DNA of 64,000 nt from Acinetobacter portensis (GCF_023158935.1 NZ_CP096121.1:248001-312000), one strand, 5' to 3'. Shown: positions 10,224-19,553, counted from the first letter of the stretch. A program made the numbers and translations. The notes: a model not told the origin generated them from the letters alone.

Positions 10224-10961
10224 ATGCGCAGGACGAAGCCAGTAGCCGCGCCGATGGTGGCGCGGGTCTATCTGCGCGTCAGCACCGACGCGCAGGACTT
10301 GGAACGCCAAGAGGCGATCACTACGGCCGCGAAGGCCGCCGGCTACTACGTCGCCGGCATCTACCGTGAGAAGGCATCCGGCGCACGCGCCGACCGGCCT
10401 GAGCTGCTGCGCATGATCGGCGACCTACAGCCCGGCGAGGTGGTCATTGCCGAGAAGATCGACCGCATCAGCCGCCTACCTTTGCCCGAGGCCGAGCGCC
10501 TGGTGGCCTCGATACAGGCCAAAGGCGCACGCCTGGCCGTCCCTGGCGTGGTCGATCTATCCGACCTGGCGGCCGAGGCCCAGGGCGTCGCCAAGATCGT
10601 GCTGGAAGCCGTGCAGATCATGCTTTTTCGCCTGGCCTTGCAGATGGCCCGCGACGACTACGAGGACAGGCGCGAACGCCAGCGCCAAGGCATTGAGTTG
10701 GCCCGCCAGGCCGGGCGGTACAAGGGCCGCCGTGCTGATCCGAAGCGCCGCGCCCAAGTTGTCGCGCTGCGCAAGTCCGGCTACAGCATCAACAAGACCG
10801 CCGAGCTGGCCGGGTACAGTGCGGCCCAGGTGAAACGGATATGGGCCGAGGTCAGCCAGGCCGAAGCGAAGCAGCACGGCGCGTTCGTGGAGGACGCATT
10901 GACGGAAGCCGATGCCCTGGCCGCTGTCGGCCAGGATGAGCGCCAGGAGGAAAGGGCATGA
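10224..10961 (+). CDS. serine recombinase (resolvase/invertase family), 245 aa
   Basis: The N-terminal catalytic domain begins VARVYLRVSTDAQDLERQ, with the nucleophilic serine in RVSTD. A C-terminal helix-turn-helix (SINKTAELAGYSAAQVKRI) follows at about residues 190-210. GC-rich, unlike tet(X). It corresponds to the res gene usually found downstream of tet(X3) before ISCR2. It overlaps the next small gene by 4 bp. Confidence 0.88.
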   Translation: MRRTKPVAAPMVARVYLRVSTDAQDLERQEAITTAAKAAGYYVAGIYREKASGARADRPELLRMIGDLQPGEVVIAEKIDRISRLPLPEAERLVASIQAKGARLAVPGVVDLSDLAAEAQGVAKIVLEAVQIMLFRLALQMARDDYEDRRERQRQGIELARQAGRYKGRRADPKRRAQVVALRKSGYSINKTAELAGYSAAQVKRIWAEVSQAEAKQHGAFVEDALTEADALAAVGQDERQEERA

Positions 10962-11182
10962 AGAAGCCGAACCAAGACGACGAGCCGTTTTTCATCACCG
11001 AGGAGATTGCGGCCGAAATGATCGCCGGCGGCTATGAGTTCGAGCTGCCGCCCATTCCTTGCACCATCCGCCTACGCGACGTGCTGGAGCGCATGACCGA
11101 TGCTGAGCTAGCATTGCAGCCGGGCGAGATCGCCGACCAGGAGCGTGAACGCTGCCGGCGCAAGCCGTGTTCAACCTCATGA
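10958..11182 (+). CDS. small hypothetical protein after the recombinase
   Basis: 74 aa, overlapping the recombinase stop (ATGA) and so translationally coupled. Acidic (ITEEIAAEMIAGGYEFELPPIPC). The last residues look altered: a neighbouring frame continues with plausible coding to about 11240, so this may be a frame-shifted or shortened copy. Function unknown. Confidence 0.5.
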   Translation: MKKPNQDDEPFFITEEIAAEMIAGGYEFELPPIPCTIRLRDVLERMTDAELALQPGEIADQERERCRRKPCSTS

Positions 11183-11272
11183 TCTGGTCATGGTATTTTT
11201 CATGGCACTGAGCCTGATAGTTCTTGCAAATTGTTGTCACTAAAGGGTTTTGTGTGCTTGTTTACAATCGAG
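11183..11272 (+). other. element end sharing two blocks with 19473-19553
   Basis: CATGGTATTTTTCATGG near 11189 and CTTGTTTACAAT near 11258, about 65 bp apart, recur with the same order and nearly the same spacing next to sul2. TGGGAG follows both. This may be the end of the same class of element. Confidence 0.45.
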
Positions 11273-11474
11273 TGGGAGTGACGGGCACTGGCTGGCAATG
11301 TCTAGCAACGGCAGGCATTTCGGCTGAGGGTAAAAGAACTTTCCGCTAAGCGATAGACTGTATGTAAACACAGTATTGCAAGGACGCGGAACATGCCTCA
11401 TGTGGCGGCCAGGACGGCCAGCCGGGATCGGGATACTGGTCGTTACCAGAGCCACCGACCCGAGCAAACCCTTC
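11273..11474 (+). mobile_element. ISCR2 left-end fragment
   Basis: About 202 bp identical to 6156-6357, in direct orientation. It includes the first codons of rcr2 and is cut by the 270-bp element at 11475. Confidence 0.9.
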
Positions 11475-11744
11475 TGTGCTTTGACAATATATTTCTAAAC
11501 TGAACATTAAAGTTCTAAACTAGAATCTTGAAATTTACATTATAGTTGTAAACTGAAAAGATAAAACCAATTAAAACAATGGTTTGATAATCTTGGTTTA
11601 CAACTATTTTGTCAAAAATCATAGTTGGTTTAGAGCAATGTTCCTGTTGAGTTTAAGACTTTAATGTAAAAACTGGAACATATTAAATTTTTAAATAATT
11701 GAATTTATTGAACTATTAGTTTACAACTTTATTGTTCAAACACA
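11475..11744. mobile_element. 270-bp element with inverted-repeat ends, copy 1
   Basis: The two ends are imperfect inverted repeats (TGTGCTTTGACAATA against TGTGTTTGAACAATA). The sequence is AT-rich and non-coding, with internal GTTTACAACT motifs in both orientations. An apparently identical copy lies at 16042-16311 in different surroundings. The left neighbour is an ISCR2 stub; the right neighbour is a resolvase gene cut within its coding frame. It looks like a MITE-type non-autonomous element. No target duplication is visible. Confidence 0.65.
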
Positions 11745-11745
11745 T

Positions 11746-12030
11746 AAGTTTCAACTCCATGTATTAGGCGCTGTAGCTGAACTTGAAAGGGGTATTATTA
11801 GTGAGAATCAAGCAGAGGGAATTAAATTAGCTAAAAAAAAGAAAGGTAAATACAAGGGAAGATCGCCTGCGATTACAGAAGAAAAACTAAAAGAGTTAAT
11901 TCATACCCTTAAAAATAAGGACGATTCATACCCTTTCACTCAAATAGCTAAAGATTATGGTGTTAGTTATATGACTTTAATTCGATATAGGAAAAAGTAT
12001 GCAAAACAAATTAACGCCCAGTCTGATTGA
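11746..12030 (+). pseudogene. 3' fragment of a serine recombinase gene
   Basis: The frame reads KFQLHVLGAVAELERGIISE then GIKLAKKKKGKYKGRSP and a helix-turn-helix region, ending at TGA 12028-12030. This is the C-terminal 90 or so residues of a resolvase distinct from those at 10224 and 26048. The catalytic N-terminus is missing, cut off by the 270-bp element. Confidence 0.75.
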
Positions 12031-12397
12031 CCTTTTTGACAATTTTCTCGCACTCATAACAAAAAATAAAGGAAAATTTTAAGATCAATTGGATTTAAGA
12101 TATACAACAATTATGTTTAAACCTATATAAGAAAACACATTAAGCTTCTTTTATAAGGCATTTTTAAAATGATAATTCAACATAAAAGTCCCTCATCCTC
12201 GCCTTCTTTCAAAGTGAGAAGGCGATTTCAATAGCAATATGAATCACTCATTATAAACATTCATTCAGTTTAGAAATAATCTAGAGATATTATGATTAAC
12301 AGCAGAATTATCGATAAAATCAAATAAGTATTGATATTATTAAAGCTCTTAAGATAATTTAACATTCGTCATTTCCCATAAGAATTTAATAAAATAC
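12031..12397. other. gene-free AT-rich stretch
   Basis: No gene seen. It holds one strong inverted repeat (CGCCTTCT ... AGAAGGCG, 12200-12224) that could be a terminator remnant. It ends abruptly at the GC-rich cutA1 fragment near 12398. Confidence 0.5.
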
Positions 12398-12498
12398 TAT
12401 ATCCCTACGAACTCCCGGAGCTGCTCGCGGTCGAAGCCGCGTCCGGCCTGCCCGAATACCTGCAATGGCTGGCCGCCGAGAGCCGACCGGTAAACTGA
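12398..12498 (+). pseudogene. cutA1: cutA1 3' fragment
   Basis: The frame ends YPYELPELLAVEAASGLPEY...RPVN, the C-terminus of the CutA1 divalent-cation tolerance protein. This gene normally accompanies blaNDM in Tn125-type DNA of Xanthomonadaceae origin. The 5' part, groES and groEL are absent. Confidence 0.75.
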
Positions 12499-12502
12499 GC
12501 CA

Positions 12503-13534
12503 ATGACCGCATCCACGATCCGCCTGCGCCGCTGGCTGGCCGGGCTCGCCCTGCTGCTTGCGCTGCCCGCGACCTCGGCCGTCGCCCAGGACTTCGAACT
12601 GCCGCCGGTCGACGAGGTCTTCGTCCTGTCCGCGCAGGCCACCGCGCCGGACCGCATCGAGGTGCGCTGGCGGATCGCCGACGGCTATTACCTGTACCGG
12701 CACCGCACCTCGGTCAAGGCCGATGCCGCCTTCACCGGCGCGACCATGGCGCTGCCGAAGGGCAAGGCCTACCGCGACGAATTCTTCGGCGACGTCGAAA
12801 CCTACCGCAAGGAATTGCTCGGCACCCTCACCGGCACGCCCGCGGCCGGCGCGAGCGCGACCACCCTGACCGTGAAGTACCAGGGCTGCGCCGATGCCGG
12901 CGTGTGCTACCCGCCGCAGACCCGCACCCTGAAGGTCGCGTTGCCGGGCGAAGCGGGCGCTGGCGGCTTCGGCTGTAAGGCGCGCGGGCTGCATGATTAT
13001 GTCGTCAAGAACGGCTCTGCCGATCATCCCAACGCCGAGGTGAAATTCGCACTGGGTGATGTGGTCAACACCATGATCGGCTGCACTAATGGTGAAACGA
13101 TCATGCTGTGCCACGACACCTCGCTGCCGCGCCCCTATTCTCTCGGCTTTCGGGTGCAAGGCACCGAGGGGCTGTGGATGGACGTCAACAAGTCGATCTA
13201 TCTGGAGGGCAAGAGCCCACAGCCGCACCGCTGGGAGCCTGCCGAGGGCTGGTTTGCGAAATACGATCACCCGCTATGGAAACGCTACGCCGATCTGGCG
13301 GCAGGGGCCGGGCATGGCGGGATGGACTGGTTCGTGATCCACGCTTTTGTCGAGGCGCTGAAGGCCAAGGCCCCGATGCCAATCGACATTTACGACGCGC
13401 TGGCCTGGAGCGCGATCACGCCTCTGTCGGAACAATCGATTGCTGAGGGCAATCGCACGTTAGATTTTCCCGACTTCACCCGAGGGCAGTGGCGCACCCG
13501 CAAGCCGATCTTTGCGCTGAACGACGCCTATTGA
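12503..13534 (+). CDS. DsbD N-terminus fused to Tat-protein C-terminus (NDM region)
   Basis: 343 aa open frame. Residues 1-152 have a signal peptide and the N-terminal domain of a DsbD-like thiol:disulfide interchange protein (conserved CADAGVCYPP). From about residue 155 the sequence becomes the C-terminal part of the Gfo/Idh/MocA-type Tat-exported protein usually annotated as tat beside trpF. The fusion is an old junction typical of blaNDM regions. It converges with trpF. No function is expected. Confidence 0.7.
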   Translation: MTASTIRLRRWLAGLALLLALPATSAVAQDFELPPVDEVFVLSAQATAPDRIEVRWRIADGYYLYRHRTSVKADAAFTGATMALPKGKAYRDEFFGDVETYRKELLGTLTGTPAAGASATTLTVKYQGCADAGVCYPPQTRTLKVALPGEAGAGGFGCKARGLHDYVVKNGSADHPNAEVKFALGDVVNTMIGCTNGETIMLCHDTSLPRPYSLGFRVQGTEGLWMDVNKSIYLEGKSPQPHRWEPAEGWFAKYDHPLWKRYADLAAGAGHGGMDWFVIHAFVEALKAKAPMPIDIYDALAWSAITPLSEQSIAEGNRTLDFPDFTRGQWRTRKPIFALNDAY

Positions 13535-13544
13535 TCGACGCGAT

Positions 13545-14183
13545 TTAGGCCAAGCGCACCGCAAAGGCGAAATTGGTAATCTTGTCGGTATCCTTGACGC
13601 CCGGCGCGCTTTCGACGCCGCTGGAGGTATCGACCAGCGGCGCTCCGGTGCGCGCAATCGCCTCGGCAACATTCGTCGGATTTAGCCCGCCTGCCAGCCC
13701 CCACGGCAAGGCACCGCGATATCCGGCCAGCAGCGACCAGTCGAACGCCAACCCCATGCCGCCGGGCAGCGCGCCTTTGGGGGTCTTGGCGTCGAACAAG
13801 ATCAAGTCCGCCGCCCCGGCATAGGCTGCGGCGCGTGCGACATCGCTGGCGCTGGCGACGGGCAGCGCCTTCCACACCGGCTTGCCAAACCGCGCGCGCA
13901 ACTGGGCCACGCGTTCGGGCGATTCCGAACCGTGCAGCTGCAGCGCGTTCAGCTTGGCTGCCACCAGTGCGTCGGCGATGACAGCATCATCCGCATCGAC
14001 GAACAAACCGACCATGGCGATCTGGCCAGCTGCGCGCGATGTCAAAGCGCCCGCGACATTCGACGTAACCGCACGGGGCGACGCTGGATAGAACACCAAC
14101 CCGGCATAGTCCGCCCGCGCCGCGATGGTCGCATCGAGCGCCTCGGGTGTGCTGATCCCGCAAATCTTGATTTTCGCGGGCAT
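13545..14183 (-). CDS. trpF: phosphoribosylanthranilate isomerase TrpF, 212 aa
   Basis: TIM-barrel enzyme of tryptophan synthesis. KIKICGIST at the N-terminus contains the catalytic Cys, and GLAGGLNPTNV and SSGVE near the end bind phosphate. Full length. It lies 4 bp after ble-MBL on the same strand; passenger of the NDM transposon, transcribed from the upstream promoter. Confidence 0.93.
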   Translation of the reverse strand: MPAKIKICGISTPEALDATIAARADYAGLVFYPASPRAVTSNVAGALTSRAAGQIAMVGLFVDADDAVIADALVAAKLNALQLHGSESPERVAQLRARFGKPVWKALPVASASDVARAAAYAGAADLILFDAKTPKGALPGGMGLAFDWSLLAGYRGALPWGLAGGLNPTNVAEAIARTGAPLVDTSSGVESAPGVKDTDKITNFAFAVRLA

Positions 14184-14187
14184 GCGG

Positions 14188-14553
14188 TCAGTCGGGGTTC
14201 TGGATCAGCCGCACCAGCGTGCAGTCGGGATCGATCAGGTAGCCGATCCTCAGGCCGCTCGCCTCCAGTTGCGGAGCTTTGAAGCGCGGCCAGCCGGTGC
14301 TTTTTTCCTCGGCTCCCGCCGCGTTCACCAATGCCACCATGGCATCGAGATCATCCAACCGCAGGCAACAGCCGAACGAGCTCGTAGCTGGGTCGAGGTC
14401 AGGATAGGGGAAGAATTCGAGCTGCAAACCGCCGCGCTGCAGGATCATCCAGCCGCGATCCTTCCAACTCGTCGCAAAGCCCAGCTTCGCATAAAACGCC
14501 TCTGTCACATCGAAATCGCGCGATGGCAGATTGGGGGTGACGTGGTCAGCCAT
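14188..14553 (-). CDS. ble-MBL: bleomycin resistance protein ble-MBL, 121 aa
   Basis: Glyoxalase-fold dimeric protein that sequesters bleomycin-type drugs. Full length, with the family pattern (PNLPSRDFDVTEAFYAKLGF). It sits 3 bp after blaNDM-1 and is co-transcribed with it, as in all complete NDM regions. Confidence 0.96.
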   Translation of the reverse strand: MADHVTPNLPSRDFDVTEAFYAKLGFATSWKDRGWMILQRGGLQLEFFPYPDLDPATSSFGCCLRLDDLDAMVALVNAAGAEEKSTGWPRFKAPQLEASGLRIGYLIDPDCTLVRLIQNPD

Positions 14554-14556
14554 GGC

Positions 14557-15369
14557 TCAGCGCAGCTTGTCGGCCATGCGGGCCGTATGAGTGATTGCGG
14601 CGCGGCTATCGGGGGCGGAATGGCTCATCACGATCATGCTGGCCTTGGGGAACGCCGCACCAAACGCGCGCGCTGACGCGGCGTAGTGCTCAGTGTCGGC
14701 ATCACCGAGATTGCCGAGCGACTTGGCCTTGCTGTCCTTGATCAGGCAGCCACCAAAAGCGATGTCGGTGCCGTCGATCCCAACGGTGATATTGTCACTG
14801 GTGTGGCCGGGGCCGGGGTAAAATACCTTGAGCGGGCCAAAGTTGGGCGCGGTTGCTGGTTCGACCCAGCCATTGGCGGCGAAAGTCAGGCTGTGTTGCG
14901 CCGCAACCATCCCCTCTTGCGGGGCAAGCTGGTTCGACAACGCATTGGCATAAGTCGCAATCCCCGCCGCATGCAGCGCGTCCATACCGCCCATCTTGTC
15001 CTGATGCGCGTGAGTCACCACCGCCAGCGCGACCGGCAGGTTGATCTCCTGCTTGATCCAGTTGAGGATCTGGGCGGTCTGGTCATCGGTCCAGGCGGTA
15101 TCGACCACCAGCACGCGGCCGCCATCCCTGACGATCAAACCGTTGGAAGCGACTGCCCCGAAACCCGGCATGTCGAGATAGGAAGTGTGCTGCCAGACAT
15201 TCGGTGCGAGCTGGCGGAAAACCAGATCGCCAAACCGTTGGTCGCCAGTTTCCATTTGCTGGCCAATCGTCGGGCGGATTTCACCGGGCATGCACCCGCT
15301 CAGCATCAATGCAGCGGCTAATGCGGTGCTCAGCTTCGCGACCGGGTGCATAATATTGGGCAATTCCAT
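14557..15369 (-). CDS. blaNDM-1: NDM-1 metallo-beta-lactamase, 270 aa
   Basis: Periplasmic, lipid-anchored zinc enzyme hydrolysing carbapenems and most other beta-lactams. A lipobox (LMLSGC) follows the signal peptide. The zinc ligands are visible: [14 protein letters not shown], the Cys in FGGCLIKDS, and the final His in MSHSAP. Met at the position that varies in NDM-4/5 (QEGMVAA) fits NDM-1. The first six residues (MELPNI) are those of aphA6, the known chimeric start. The promoter lies in the truncated ISAba125 upstream. An extra in-frame codon (TTG, 15372) is not used. Confidence 0.97.
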
Positions 15370-15398
15370 CAAGTTTTCCTTTTATTCAGCATTAAAAA

Positions 15399-15414
15399 CC
15401 CCGCAAATGCGAGG
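15399..15414 (-). terminator. terminator-like hairpin in the blaNDM-1 leader
   Basis: CCTCGCA-TT-TGCGGGG followed by TTTTTAAT lies between promoter and start. The same structure precedes aphA6 at 43249-43269. Confidence 0.6.
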
Positions 15415-15444
15415 CCTAGTAAATAGATGATCTTAATTTGGTTC

Positions 15445-15473
15445 ACTGTAGCAAAAATATGGGGCGAATTCAA
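15445..15473 (-). promoter_or_regulatory. ISAba125 outward promoter for blaNDM-1
   Basis: TTGAAT (15468-15473), 17-bp spacer, TACAGT (15445-15450). The -35 lies inside the ISAba125 end and the -10 in the adjoining DNA; this is the established blaNDM promoter. Confidence 0.92.
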
Positions 15474-16040
15474 ACATGAGGTGCGACAGTTTCAAAAGCC
15501 ATATGATAATCAACAAGCTGAGCAAATTTCTCTAATGGTGTAAGCCAATCTAACGCCTTTCTAGGACGAGTATTCAGTGACATGGCAACTTGATTTAAAT
15601 AATGCTGATCTGCCTGATTTAAATCAATCCCTTTAGGTAAATATTGCCTAATTAAACCATTCATATTTTCGCATGTGCCTTTTTGCCAGGGTGAATGTGG
15701 GTCACAGAAATATACATCTATGCCTAAATCTTCTTCGAGTATTTTATGTTCTGACATCTCACGTCCACGGTCATAGGTCAACGTTTTACGCAGTTCTGCA
15801 GGTAAATATTTCAGAGCTTCAGTTAAAGCCTTGCGCACTGATTCTGCCTTTGCATCAGGTAATGTTGCCAAGATACAGAGCCGTGTATTTCGTTCAATAA
15901 GTGTTGCTATCGAACTTTTATTGTCTTTACCTTTAATTAAATCAGCTTCCCAATGACCCGGTATTTTTCTTTCTTGAACTTCGGCTGGGCGCTCATGAAT
16001 AGTTTTAATATCCTGTAATATAGAATCTTTTTTAGGTTCA
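15463..16040 (-). mobile_element. ISAba125, truncated (3' part)
   Basis: 578 bp matching the right part of the complete ISAba125 copies at 42114 and 44099, with the terminal repeat at 15463. The transposase frame (15470-16040) lacks its N-terminal half and is cut by the 270-bp element. Orientation is opposite to the two TnaphA6 copies. Confidence 0.93.
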
Positions 16041-16041
16041 C

Positions 16042-16311
16042 TGTGCTTTGACAATATATTTCTAAACTGAACATTAAAGTTCTAAACTAGAATCTTGAAA
16101 TTTACATTATAGTTGTAAACTGAAAAGATAAAACCAATTAAAACAATGGTTTGATAATCTTGGTTTACAACTATTTTGTCAAAAATCATAGTTGGTTTAG
16201 AGCAATGTTCCTGTTGAGTTTAAGACTTTAATGTAAAAACTGGAACATATTAAATTTTTAAATAATTGAATTTATTGAACTATTAGTTTACAACTTTATT
16301 GTTCAAACACA
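16042..16311. mobile_element. 270-bp element with inverted-repeat ends, copy 2
   Basis: Same length, orientation and apparently same sequence as 11475-11744. The left neighbour is truncated ISAba125, the right neighbour is the ISCR2 3' part starting inside rcr2. Both neighbours are cut, which suggests that recombination or adjacent deletion took place at these copies. Confidence 0.65.
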
Positions 16312-16921
16312 CCTGGTACCGAAGCCCAGAGTCAACCTAACCCGCTTCCACGGGGTGTTCGCACCCAACAGTCGGCACCGGGCGTTGGTCACGCCGGCAA
16401 AACGGGGCAGGGGCAACAAGGTCAGGGTGGCTGATGAACCGGCAACACCAGCACAACGGCGAGCGTCGATGACATGGGCGCAACGGCTCAAGCGTGTTTT
16501 CAATATCGACATCGAGACCTGCAGCGGCTGCGGCGGCGCCATGAAAGTCATCGCCTGCATTGAAGACCCTATAGTGATCAAGCAGATCCTTGATCACCTG
16601 AAGCACAAAGCCGAAACCAGCGGGACCAGGGCGTTACCCGAAAGCCGGGCGCCACCGGCTGAGCTGCTCCTGGGTCTGTTTGACTGACGAGCCTGAAGGC
16701 CAACGATACCAATCAAAATGCTGCGTTCACAGCGCCGCGGCAGGGATCCGCCGTGCTGGTTGTCGGAAAAGGAGCCGCTAGTGGGAAAGAGGAGGGTAAA
16801 TTTTCAGCGTTGCTGGCTCCCCGTCAGCCGGATTGGGTTGCATCGCAGGGGTGTCGAAAGAGTCAACTGCGGTCCAAAGCTGTTGGACTTGGGTGAAAAG
16901 GGCGTTTATTCTTCCTATACG
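16312..16921 (+). mobile_element. ISCR2 3' part
   Basis: 610 bp matching 7394-8003, in direct orientation, ending at the same base (CTTCCTATACG). It holds the last 125 or so codons of rcr2 (to 16687) and the 3' end. It abuts the glmM fragment as in the classical sul2-glmM-ISCR2 arrangement. Confidence 0.9.
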
Positions 16922-17165
16922 TTGTCGGCAGCGGGCCAAAAAGGAATACGTCCATGCCCATCGAGGTGAAACCGGCTGTGAGCGCGGGTTCAAGCATATA
17001 GCCCGACAGGCGCGTATCCTTGCCGATCACGACACGATGGCGGTGGTCACCGCGACGAAAGACACGGCCAGCCGCCATGCCGACGCGCAAGGCGGTTTCC
17101 GCCGTCATCGCGCCTTCGTTGGCTTTGCCACGAATACCGTCTGTGCCGAAATATTTGCGCACCAT
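16922..17165 (-). pseudogene. glmM: glmM 5' fragment
   Basis: The frame starts [20 protein letters not shown], the N-terminus of phosphoglucosamine mutase. It stops being glmM at the ISCR2 edge after about 80 codons. This fragment normally follows sul2 next to ISCR2. Confidence 0.9.
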
Positions 17166-17251
17166 AAGGTCGATTATCCTGTCGTCGGGTCGCCCTCAAA
17201 GGGGACATGCCTGCTGAACCGCGAATATAGAGAAATATCCCGAATGTGCAG

Positions 17252-18067
17252 TTAACGAATTCTTGCGGTTTCTTTCAGCGCCGCCAATACCGCCAGCCCG
17301 TCGCGCAAGGGGCGCGGCTCGTGTGTGCGGATGAAGTCAGCTCCACCTGCGGCGGCGGCAAGCTCTGCAGCGAGTGTCGCGGCCCCGACATCCCCCGGAC
17401 CACGGCCTGTGAGCGCGCGCAGAAAGGATTTGCGCGAAACAGACAGAAGCACCGGCAAATCGAAGCGCAGCCGCAATTCATCGAACCGCGCCAGCACCGA
17501 GAGCGAGGTTTCGGGAGCAGCCCCCAGAAAAAACCCCATGCCGGGATCAAGGACAAGGCGGTTGCGTTTGATACCGGCACCCGTCAGCGCCGCGATGCGC
17601 GCGTCAAAGAACGCCGCAATGTGATCCATGATGTCGCCAGCGGGTGCCTCGCGCCGATCTGCCTGCCCGTCTTGCACCGAATGCATAACGACGAGTTTGG
17701 CAGATGATTTCGCCAATTGCGGATAGAACGCAGCGTCTGGAAAACCGCGAATATCATTGAGATAGGCCACACCACGCGACAAGGCATAGGCTTGCGTCGC
17801 GGGTTGATAACTGTCGAGCGAGACGGGAATGCCATCTGCCTTGAGCGCGTCCAGCACCGGCGCGATACGCGCGATTTCTGTGTCGGACGAAACAGGCGCG
17901 GCGTCGGGATTGCTGGATGCCGGACCGAGGTCGATCACATCTGCCCCCTCGGCCATCAGCTTACGCGCCTGCGCAATGGCTGCGTCTGGCGCCAGATACC
18001 GGCCTCCATCGGAGAAACTGTCCGAGGTTATGTTGACGATGCCGAAAATGATGAGCGATTTATTCAT
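17252..18067 (-). CDS. sul2: sulfonamide-insensitive dihydropteroate synthase Sul2, 271 aa
   Basis: Replaces the host folate enzyme in the presence of sulfonamides. TIM-barrel signatures are FGIVNITSDSFSDGG near the N-terminus and LDPGMGFF in the second half. The ATG at 18067 gives the standard 271 aa; an upstream extension in the same frame would run into ISAba1. Transcription probably comes from the ISAba1 outward promoter 50 bp upstream. Confidence 0.97.
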   Translation of the reverse strand: MNKSLIIFGIVNITSDSFSDGGRYLAPDAAIAQARKLMAEGADVIDLGPASSNPDAAPVSSDTEIARIAPVLDALKADGIPVSLDSYQPATQAYALSRGVAYLNDIRGFPDAAFYPQLAKSSAKLVVMHSVQDGQADRREAPAGDIMDHIAAFFDARIAALTGAGIKRNRLVLDPGMGFFLGAAPETSLSVLARFDELRLRFDLPVLLSVSRKSFLRALTGRGPGDVGAATLAAELAAAAGGADFIRTHEPRPLRDGLAVLAALKETARIR

Positions 18068-18117
18068 GGGGGCTTCTATAATAATCTCTGTACACGACAA
18101 AAATAGATAACTCATTG

Positions 18118-18145
18118 AAATAATGTCACAATAATTGTTTTCTAA
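18118..18145 (-). promoter_or_regulatory. ISAba1 outward promoter toward sul2
   Basis: TTAGAA (18140-18145), 16-bp spacer, TTATTT (18118-18123) on the minus strand, the promoter known to raise expression of genes beside ISAba1. Confidence 0.88.
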
Positions 18146-18156
18146 CGACGAATACT

Positions 18157-19247
18157 ATGACACATCTCAATGAGTTATATCTTATCTTAAACAAATCTCT
18201 AAAATGGAACAAGTCACATTTAAAGTGCTTTGCGCTCATCATGCTTGTGATTATTTTAAAGCAAACATGTAATCTTTCTTCTGCATCTAAAGCCTTGCCC
18301 ATCAAGTGTTTACCACAATCATTTTATCGACGTATGCAGCGCTTCTTTGCAGGTCAGTATTTTGATTATCGTCAAATTTCTCAGTTGATTTTCAATATGT
18401 TTTCATTCGACCAAGTGCAACTGACTTTAGATAGAACCAATTGGAAATGGGGAAAACGAAATATTAATATCCTGATGCTCGCAATCGTTTATCGTGGAAT
18501 AGCGATACCTATCCTTTGGACATTGCTTAATAAACGTGGAAATTCAGATACGAAAGAGCGTATTGCTTTGATTCAACGCTTTATAGCCATTTTTGGTAAA
18601 GACCGTATTGTGAATGTGTTCGCAGACAGAGAGTTTATCGGTGAGCAGTGGTTTACATGGTTAATTGAACAAGACATCAACTTCTGCATTCGTGTTAAAA
18701 AAACTTCATTGTCACCAATCATTTAGGAAAGAATCATAAAATTAGTGATTTATTTCGCCATCTTAAAGTTGGTCAAATTGAATGTCGTAAACGACGGATT
18801 TTGGTTGGTCGGGTGAAACTATATATAAGTGCACTACAGTTAGAAAATGGAGAGCTTTTACTCGTCGTTTCTCCTCAGTTTAATGCCAATGCTATTCAGG
18901 ATTATGCATTACGCTGGGAAATTGAAACCTTATTCAGTTGTCTCAAAGGACGCGGGTTTAATCTTGAAAATACGCGCTTGACAGACCCTAGACGAGTGAA
19001 AAAATTGATTGCGGTGTTAGCTATAAGCTTCTGTTGGTGTTACTTAACGGGTGAATGGCAACATAATCAAAAAAAAGCGATAAAAATAAAGAAGCATGGA
19101 CGACTCTCAATGAGTTTATTTCGCTATGGTTTAGACTATGTTCAAATGGCGATTCAGCGTTTAATTGGTTTTGGGAAAAAAGAAGAGTTTAAGGAAATTT
19201 TGGCAATTTTAAGAAAGCAGAATCCTGATAGGATAAGGGTTCTGTGA
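18157..19247 (+). CDS. ISAba1 transposase (two frames, -1 frameshift)
   Basis: IS4-family transposase in two overlapping frames. The first (18157-18726, 189 aa) and the second (continuing to 19247) join by a -1 shift at the A-rich slippery stretch (A AAA AAC) near 18696. Catalytic context DREFIGEQWF lies in the first part; YALRWEIETLFSCLKGRGFN in the second carries the conserved Glu. Programmed frameshifting is known for this element. Confidence 0.9.
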
Positions 19248-19274
19248 AATTTGTCGTGTACAGAGTATAATAAT

Positions 19275-19553
19275 AATAATCGAGCATGAGTCTCATACGG
19301 ATGCTCGGGTCGAAAGGGAATCCCCAGGCGAGTAACCTGTTTGCGGTGATCCATTAGCTGCAGGAGCAGAAGAGCATACATCTGGAAGCAAAGCCAGGAA
19401 AGCGGCCTATGGAGCTGTACGGCAGCGCTCAGTAGGCAATTTTTCAAAATATTGTTAAGCCTTTTCTGAGCATGGTATTTTTCATGGTATTACCAATTAG
19501 CAGGAAAATAAGCCATTGAATATAAAAGATAAAAATGTCTTGTTTACAATAAA
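19275..19553 (-). other. sequence upstream of sul2, separated from it by ISAba1
   Basis: No gene. The stretch carries several inverted repeats in the first 130 bp. Its end shares CATGGTATTTTTCATGG (19474) and CTTGTTTACAAT (19540) with 11189-11270. It looks like the usual sul2 upstream region, and ISAba1 landed between it and sul2. Confidence 0.5.

Larger units (their letters stand above)
18086..19265 (+). mobile_element. ISAba1, complete, with 9-bp target duplication
   Basis: Exactly 1180 bp between CTCTGTACACGAC ends. It is flanked on both sides by TATAATAAT (18077-18085 and 19266-19274), so it transposed into the sequence upstream of sul2. Its left end carries the known outward promoter, pointing at sul2. 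Confidence 0.97.

Noticed and set aside
10136..10369. Plus-strand ORF overlapping the start of the serine recombinase
   Set aside because: Out of frame with the recombinase, crosses the AT-rich/GC-rich junction, and lacks any domain.
12386..13270. Long minus-strand open frame opposite the dsbD-tat fusion
   Set aside because: GC-rich DNA gives long antisense frames; composition is Arg/Ala/Gly-rich without domain features, while the plus strand encodes recognisable DsbD and Tat-protein parts.
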